From contig RXOD01006465.1 in assembly GCA_005223375.1 (NCBI GenBank), positions 1 to 10,272 on the forward strand: a stretch of 10,272 bases of DNA, read 5' to 3'. Position 1 is the stretch's first letter. Every line of letters starts with the position of its first letter. Source of the DNA: Amoebophrya sp. AT5.2 (taxonomy: Eukaryota; Sar; Dinophyceae; Syndiniales; Amoebophryaceae). A model generated the notes under the pieces. It made no database searches. It was given only the letters and a program-made list of their open reading frames with translations, and was not told the DNA's origin. The position numbers and the translations under genes are program-made. Shown here one piece after another: positions 5,984 through 10,272 of the stretch.

Positions 5984-8900
5984 GAAGCGTTTTTGGAATT
6001 CCGCGAAGGTGTCGTTGTAGGGTTCGATGTTGATGTAGGGTGGGTACGTCAGCTCGAACGGGTTGCTCGGGCTCGGGATTTCTGCGTCCGTCGCGATCAC
6101 TTTTCTTTCGGCCGCGTTCGGGTTCACGAAGTCCTCCACTGCTGCTTGTGGCACGCCGGCTCCCGGTGGCGGCACCCTATGGCGAGACCAGATGGTAAGT
6201 GGGCAAGTGGTAAGTGAATTTTTTGGCGCTTTTTGGGGTACCCTCTGGCGATGTCCTGAGAAGAGGGCTGCACTTCTAGAAGAAAAGCCGGCCTTTCGCG
6301 GCCGATTCCGCCCTTTACACCCTTTTAACACAGCTAACAATAAACCGCCACTCTGGATAGAAGAAGACGCCCGATTTTCCCCTGCTTTCACATCATTCTC
6401 ATTCACTCTCAGGGTCTAGCCCTAATTTATTACACTAGAAGGAGAACCATTCTAGCTCTTGGCTTTTCATGACCTTGCTTCCCTACTTCCCAATGACTTA
6501 GCTCCCTTCCGCCCCTGCTCCAAACAATGGGGCATCTCTGAAACAGCCCGGCGCTTCGCGCCGGGCGGTTCAGAGCGCCTTAACACTCTCGCCGCCTAGG
6601 GGAATCCGCCACCCAGCAAGGGGGAACCCATTACACAGTACTTACCAGTTGGTCACTTACCATCTGGTCTCTCCCTACACCCCCGAGAAGTACTCGTACG
6701 CGAGCTGCTGCAGAAACTCCCGGTGCACGTAAACCTGGTCCTTCCCGATCTGCGCCACCTTCGCGTAGCCGCCCTCGAGCATCAGAATGTCCATTTTGAA
6801 CACGGACTTGGCGTCCGTCTCGATCAGAAAAACGTTGATCCGGGGGAGCCCGTTGCTGGGGTCTTTGTCGAAGGGGTAGTCCTTCAGAATGTCGAACTCC
6901 CCGCCCTCCACGTCGATGGAGACCAAATCGACCACGACGGCGGGGGCCCCGGCCTCCGCCGCCGCGCCGTGCTGCCGCAGAAGGTCCTCCAAGGAGACCG
7001 AAGTGGCGGAAAATGTGGAGTGGAGGAAGCGCGTGAAGTCTTCGGACGCGGCCGCTGAAGCGGGTCGTGCAGCAGCAGGTCCGGAAGTCGCTCTGCTGGT
7101 GCTGTTCGTCCACCTCGCGAATTCCTCCGCTTTATCAAACGCGATTTCGGCCGTCTCCTCGACGCTGCGCTCCCTCAGGTGCCCCGCACTCCCGGCAAAC
7201 TCCAGCGAGAACTGCTTCGCCTCGCCGGTCTTTCCCCCGACCGCGCGGGGTTCCAGCGAGCAACTGCGGTAGTTGCGCAGAATGTAGTGCTGCGCGGGGT
7301 TCGGCTCCACGCAGATGCCCTTCCACCCGAAGCACTGGTCGAACACCGCAGTGTTGCTCAGCCCGAATTACAGCTCAAAACAATGCATCTACTTTTGAAA
7401 CATCTAGGGGAAGGAACAGGCAGACCCCTCTGGGGGTCTGGGTGGATAGCAGTTTCGGGAGCGAAGTCTGAGCGGCTGGAATTAATCGCCTCGGGTAGGC
7501 ACTACTTCGACGGGGCATTCTTGGCTGCAGCACAACATACAAGCCCAAAAGATGCCCGCCAAAGGACGCCCAAAATGAAAATCAATGAATGGGCCAAAAA
7601 AGGGGGCGGCCGTTTTCTTGAAAAGATGCTTCTACCAATGCACTTTTTTGAGCTGTAATCGAACGCCCCCATGGCGCCAATGTCGATGTACACCCCGGAA
7701 GCGCTTGCCCCGACGAGCGTGTGCCGCAGGATCTGGTTCCGGAAGAAGTTTTGGAACAGGAACCAGTCTTGGTTCCACTGGCCGAAGCCGAGGAACCAGT
7801 CCTTCTTTGGGTCGTACCAGTTTTCCGTGTTGCGCCCCAGGATGCGCTTCCCCGCGGGCAGGCCGCGGACGTCGCTGAACTGCGCGCAGTTCGCCTTCTC
7901 AAAGTAGAAGTCGTTCACCAGGTCGGGCATCATCGCGCACACGCACACGGGAGACGCGATCTCGAAGCTCTCCTCCTGGGTTTTGGGGTCTTTCACGTGT
8001 CGATAGCACGCCCCGTAGGCGCCGTACTTGGAATCAAGCAGCGCCTGCATGCTCTCCGGGTTCGCGCCGTACGACTTCATCAGGTCCTCCGGGTCCCCAC
8101 ACATGCTCGACCGCCAGTTGCTGTACGTGAACTGGCACTGCTGCTTCACGTGGTCGCTGGTGGTCGGGGCCGTGGTCGGACTCGGACTATCGGGAACAAT
8201 GCTGCTTTTGGGGTCGCAGCCGTCGGTGAGCCAGAGAAGCACCGTGGGGTCCTTCACAAGCGGCTGGAGCTTGCGGAAGGTGAACCCGGGCGTGTCGCGA
8301 CCGAACGCCAACACGTCGCACTTCTCGTGCTCCTGGAACTGTTTTCCGCTGGCGATGTCCACGCCGCTGGAGTGCGTCTCGTCGTAGTTTACTTCCATTT
8401 TCACCGTGGGGAAGCCGCGCTGCAGGTACTCGAGAAAGTCCAGGTCGAAGTCGCGGTCCAGGAGCACGTAGGTAAACTGCGGGAAAATCATCATGTACCG
8501 CTGGAGCAACACGGAGGCCGAATCCCCGACGCCGAGGAAACAAAACCGGATGTAGTCGGGAGGGTAGGCAGACGGGGTTCGCTGTTCTTGATCTTGATCT
8601 TGTTCCCTCTTCGCCGCGCGCTGCTTCTCCAGAAACTCCTTCTGCGGACCGCCGTAGGAGACGTCGACGAACTCGGCGGCTGGCGTCGAAGTCGATGAGG
8701 ACGAAGTTGTACTAGACCCCGGCAGCACCACGGCCGGACCGCTTCCGTCGGTGGTTCTGTAGAGTGCGGCGAAGTGCCTGCTGCCCGTCGCGGGGTCGAA
8801 AATCCGTTGCCCGAGCAAACCGTCGCCGTCAAAAAAAAGCAGTTGCAAGACCTCGAGAAGGTACATCACAGACCGGTCCAGTGCCTCGGTAAACGCGGCG

Positions 8901-9049
8901 TCCTGCGACCGCAAGGCGAGCGAAAGGTCCACCTTCTTCCCCGCATTCGTCCCCCAGGGCAGAGTAGACGTGATGCAAAGCAACAGAAGAGAAGAAAGCA
9001 GCCGCAGCCGCTTCAAGTGGAAGAACGAAAACGTCGCTGCCATCGGCAT
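5960..9049 (-). CDS. Secreted/lumenal FkbM-family methyltransferase with extra N-terminal Rossmann-like domain, three exons
   Basis: Exons 9049-7660, 7363-6683 and 6177-5960 give 762 residues. The N-terminus (FFHLKRLRLLSSLLLLCITS) is a signal peptide or anchor, so it acts in the secretory route. Residues 165-280 resemble a first SAM-methyltransferase-like fold: FLGVGDSA (171-178), YVLLDRD (194-200), CDVLAFGRD (244-252). A Cys-rich linker (Cys305, 317, 348, 369, 371, 388) follows. The FkbM (Methyltransf_21) domain comprises VYIDIGAMGAF (453-463), LSNTAVFDQCFGWKG (465-479), CVEPN (481-485), VSLEDLL (586-592) and the hallmark SIDVEGGE (612-619), then a Pro/Tyr-rich tail. FkbM enzymes O-methylate sugars or other small hydroxyls; the substrate here is unknown. 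The LSNT block crosses intron 1, and the GC3-rich final exon fixes the frame across intron 2. ATG 9049 follows CCTGAAG; a second ATG at 9043 is possible. Confidence 0.88.
6194..6215 (+). promoter_or_regulatory. Twin 5' splice-site-like motifs in the TIR (antisense end)
   Basis: GGTAAGT occurs at 6194-6200 and again at 6209-6215, a 15-nt period. This mirrors the pair at the opposite end of the element. On the host transcript this end is the acceptor side, so the motifs would be donors only if the element were inverted. Confidence 0.6.
6546..6566. repeat. Perfect hairpin inside the family-A element
   Basis: GCCCGGCGC, then a 3-nt loop (TTC on plus, GAA on minus), then GCGCCGGGC: a 9-bp perfect stem. 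Imperfect outer arms (CTCTGAA and TTCAGAG on the minus strand) extend it further. The homologous stretch of 3889-4418 keeps the GAA loop but with a weaker stem. Confidence 0.75.
6640..6661 (-). promoter_or_regulatory. Twin consensus 5' splice-site-like motifs in the TIR (sense end)
   Basis: On the minus strand GGTAAGT occurs at 6661-6655 and 6646-6640, inside a repeated unit GACCAnnTGGTAAGT. Both fit the consensus complementary to U1 snRNA. Both lie 16-31 nt inside the element, after the in-frame TAG, so using them alone as donors would leave a stop in the message. Confidence 0.6.
7367..7659. mobile_element. Family-C short introner, intron 1 of the FkbM gene (E5)
   Basis: A 293-bp element with 14-bp perfect terminal inverted repeats: ATTACAGCTCAAAA (7367-7380) and its complement ending at 7659. 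Looser similarity continues through TGCAT and a GATGC/GCATC block. A 3-bp CGA (plus strand) flanks both ends (7364-7366, 7660-7662), or 4 bp if a shared base is counted. Precise removal with one copy yields GAMGAF/GLSNTAVFDQC, which fits the FkbM family pattern. None of the possible cut points is GT-AG. Internal stops in the host frame show it must be removed. Confidence 0.85.
7421..7440. repeat. Hairpin inside the family-C element
   Basis: CAGACCCC, loop TCTG, GGGGTCTG: an 8-bp perfect stem with a 4-nt loop, near the acceptor-side end of the intron. Its role is unknown. Confidence 0.7.
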
Positions 9050-9601
9050 CTTCAGGTAATACAAATCTTAATGATCTGTGCGTGCCCTCGCCGCGCGGAA
9101 CGAAAAACGAAGGGAGATGAGCGAGGGACGACGACGAGACGAGGGCGTCGAGTGGCTAGGTGGAGAGGATTATCTTCATTATCCACGATCGGAGCCACGA
9201 TGACGATCGCCGTCGGGGTGCCTTCATCACCTCACGCTTGTCATTGTGTCCGCTGGCGCCTACGTATTTTGGTTATGAACGATGAAAGAACCGCGCTCAG
9301 ATCGACGTCGAGCGAACTTCAACTTGCGTAGCCAGCAGACGAGGAATGTCTGAGGAACAGGAGCAGGACGAGGACACCGACACAGCGTGTTTTTTTTACA
9401 TTTATGCTGGAAGGAACACGAACCAGTGTACACAGCTAGAATGAATCGTTTTGGCGATCGACGCGCTTGCGCGAGGTATAACTCCGTGAAGCGCGTTATG
9501 TTGGCTAAGGGCAGTATAGTGACAACAAAGATATGCATTCCCAAAGAAAGGGCGGTGGAAAAAATCTTTCAAGCAGCAGGATTCTAGCAAATCATCAAAG
9601 C

Positions 9602-9621
9602 GCGGAAAATATCATTTCCGC
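9602..9621. repeat. Small hairpin in the intergenic region
   Basis: GCGGAAA, 6-nt AT-rich loop, TTTCCGC: a perfect 7-bp stem. It could be a structured UTR element or chance; no RNA gene is recognised around it. Confidence 0.5.
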
Positions 9622-9836
9622 AAGTACTACAGTACAACCAGCAACAGCAACTGACTGAGTAGACGGACACTGACCGCCTCCGCCCTCGGCGAGGGCCCCT
9701 CGCTCGGTCGTCGTCGTCGACCTCGACCACTACCACTAGTAATATCAGCCGCCCAGGTGCACAAGTGCGAGTGGGTCGAAGGGTAGTGGTTGCTGCTGGT
9801 GCTCAGCCTCAGCTTCAGCTAGTTGTCTGTGTACTA

Positions 9837-9961
9837 CGGATACTAACTTATATTCTCTGGGTCTGGGCGATAATAAAAATCTGTCGTTAATTGTAATTGT
9901 TGTCGCTCGCGTATAATCGGCATTGGGATTGGGATCGGTTGCAGTATTAACTTAGTATCCG
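9837..9961. repeat. 125-bp segment with near-perfect inverted ends just after a stop codon
   Basis: The left arm CGGATACTAACTTA (9837-9850) matches the reversed right arm CGGATACTAAGTTA (9961-9948) at 13 of 14 positions, with an AT-rich 97-nt interior. It ends 8 bp from the stop codon of the right-edge gene. No TSD is evident, unlike the introners, so it may be a 3' UTR stem or a decayed miniature element. Confidence 0.6.
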
Positions 9962-9969
9962 ATGTCGTG

Positions 9970-10272
9970 TCAGGATAGATCTCTCAGCAGCGCGTACATG
10001 TTTTGCAGGGCCAGAAACCTGCTCGTGAGCACATCGCACGCCACTTCTTTTCTCGCGTCCGTGACCTCGAGTCCTTTGCCAAGCGTTTCTGCGTTCACGT
10101 CGAAGGCACTTGCCATCGCGTCCCGCTCCCGAACGCCCCCGGTTCCCCGCGCCGCGGCCGCGGCAGCGGCGGCCAGCTGCGTGATCATGGTGAGGCCCCG
10201 CTTTTCGCTCTCCAGCCGCGTGAGCACGTTCCGCATCATCTGCACCACCAGCTTGCGCAGCACCAGCGGCAG
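9970..10272 (-). CDS. C-terminal 100 residues of unidentified minus-strand gene (partial)
   Basis: The frame is open from the right edge (10272) to TGA at 9972-9970. The visible peptide begins LPLVLRKLVVQMMRNVL and ends ALQNMYALLRDLS. It is predicted to be almost wholly helical: an amphipathic basic helix, then a poly-Ala run of eight residues followed by a Gly/Arg loop, then two further helices (about residues 60-75 and 80-98 of the visible part). Codons are GC3-rich. There is no catalytic motif or membrane span. The helical C-terminus ending in a Leu/Asn/Met/Tyr-rich helix could suit a tethering-complex or scaffold subunit, but I cannot assign a family. It is co-oriented with the other genes. 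An exon downstream of a hidden intron before the stop cannot be excluded. Confidence 0.6.
   Translation of the reverse strand: MPLVLRKLVVQMMRNVLTRLESEKRGLTMITQLAAAAAAAARGTGGVRERDAMASAFDVNAETLGKGLEVTDARKEVACDVLTSRFLALQNMYALLRDLS

Larger units (their letters stand above)
6178..6677 (-). mobile_element. Family-A introner, intron 2 of the FkbM gene (E2)
   Basis: A complete 500-bp element. Termini read TAGGGAGAGACCAGATGG from 6677 (minus) and TATGGCGAGACCAGATGG from 6178 (plus). It is flanked by a perfect 5-bp TSD, GGGTG on the minus strand (6682-6678 and 6177-6173). Removing the element plus one TSD joins ...YEYFSG to VPPPGAG in frame; without removal, TAG follows immediately after the 5' junction. 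Each end carries two GGTAAGT motifs 15 nt apart. The sliding window offers GG-AG or GT-GG but never GT-AG. A 9-bp-stem hairpin sits inside. It is the sense-oriented relative of 3889-4418. Confidence 0.9.
9050..9969. other. Gene-free stretch between the FkbM gene and the right-edge gene
   Basis: About 0.9 kb of 5' flank of the FkbM gene and 3' flank of the right-edge gene. It is rich in CGA/CGT and CTC/CAG low-complexity runs (9120-9150, 9700-9730, 9785-9825). A 48-codon plus-strand frame from ATG 9441 to TAG 9585-9587 shows no family resemblance and mixed codon use; I do not call it. It contains the hairpin at 9602-9621, a 7-bp-stem GC hairpin at 9689-9703, and the spaced inverted repeat at 9837-9961. 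Confidence 0.55.

Noticed and set aside
7721..8698. 325-codon plus-strand open frame
   Set aside because: It is the antisense shadow of the GC3-rich FkbM exon 1, which has a signal peptide and recognisable motifs; the plus-strand peptide is Val/Arg/Leu-rich nonsense.
9441..9587. 48-codon plus-strand frame ending in EKIFQAAGF
   Set aside because: It is short, of mixed codon use and in an intergenic region, with no recognisable family and no splice or element context.

Overview
The window looks like nuclear DNA of a protist alveolate, most likely a dinoflagellate of the syndinian (Amoebophrya-like) type. This is an inference. It rests on GC3-rich coding exons, all four convincing genes lying head-to-tail on the minus strand, a two-domain FkbM-type methyltransferase, and above all the nature of the introns. 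Every intron whose ends can be fixed in these genes is a compact element with terminal inverted repeats (TIRs). Each is bounded by a short target-site duplication (TSD), and the reading frame is restored by removing the element plus one TSD copy. This matches the introner elements known from Amoebophrya and some other protists. No rRNA, tRNA, CRISPR or bacterial-type operon signal was seen.

Layout, left to right. Positions 1-83 hold the end of a family-A introner that interrupts a minus-strand gene; its first 49 codons are at 84-230. Positions 231-1654 contain no gene I can support. Positions 1655-5110 hold a three-exon minus-strand gene for a membrane acyltransferase of the phytyl ester synthase/TMEM68 branch of the DGAT2-like group. 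It is split by a family-B introner (2885-3340) and a family-A introner (3889-4418). The gap 5111-5959 holds a weak candidate for a small plus-strand gene (5297-5709) with its own inverted-repeat-bounded GT-AG intron. Positions 5960-9049 hold a three-exon minus-strand gene for a 762-residue secretory-pathway FkbM methyltransferase. It is split by a family-A introner (6178-6677) and a short family-C introner (7367-7659). Positions 9050-9969 are gene-free but contain several inverted repeats. Positions 9970-10272 hold the C-terminal end of another minus-strand gene that runs off the right edge.

The main result is mechanistic. The family-A elements at 3889-4418 and 6178-6677 are homologous over their whole length yet sit in opposite orientations relative to their host transcripts, and both must be removed for the proteins to be read. 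At most of the boundaries there is no GT-AG pair within the TSD sliding window. This suggests that excision is guided by the paired TIRs or TSDs rather than by ordinary splice consensus. The genes show no obvious shared pathway: one acts in lipid ester synthesis, one in methylation of a lumenal or secreted substrate, and two are unidentified.
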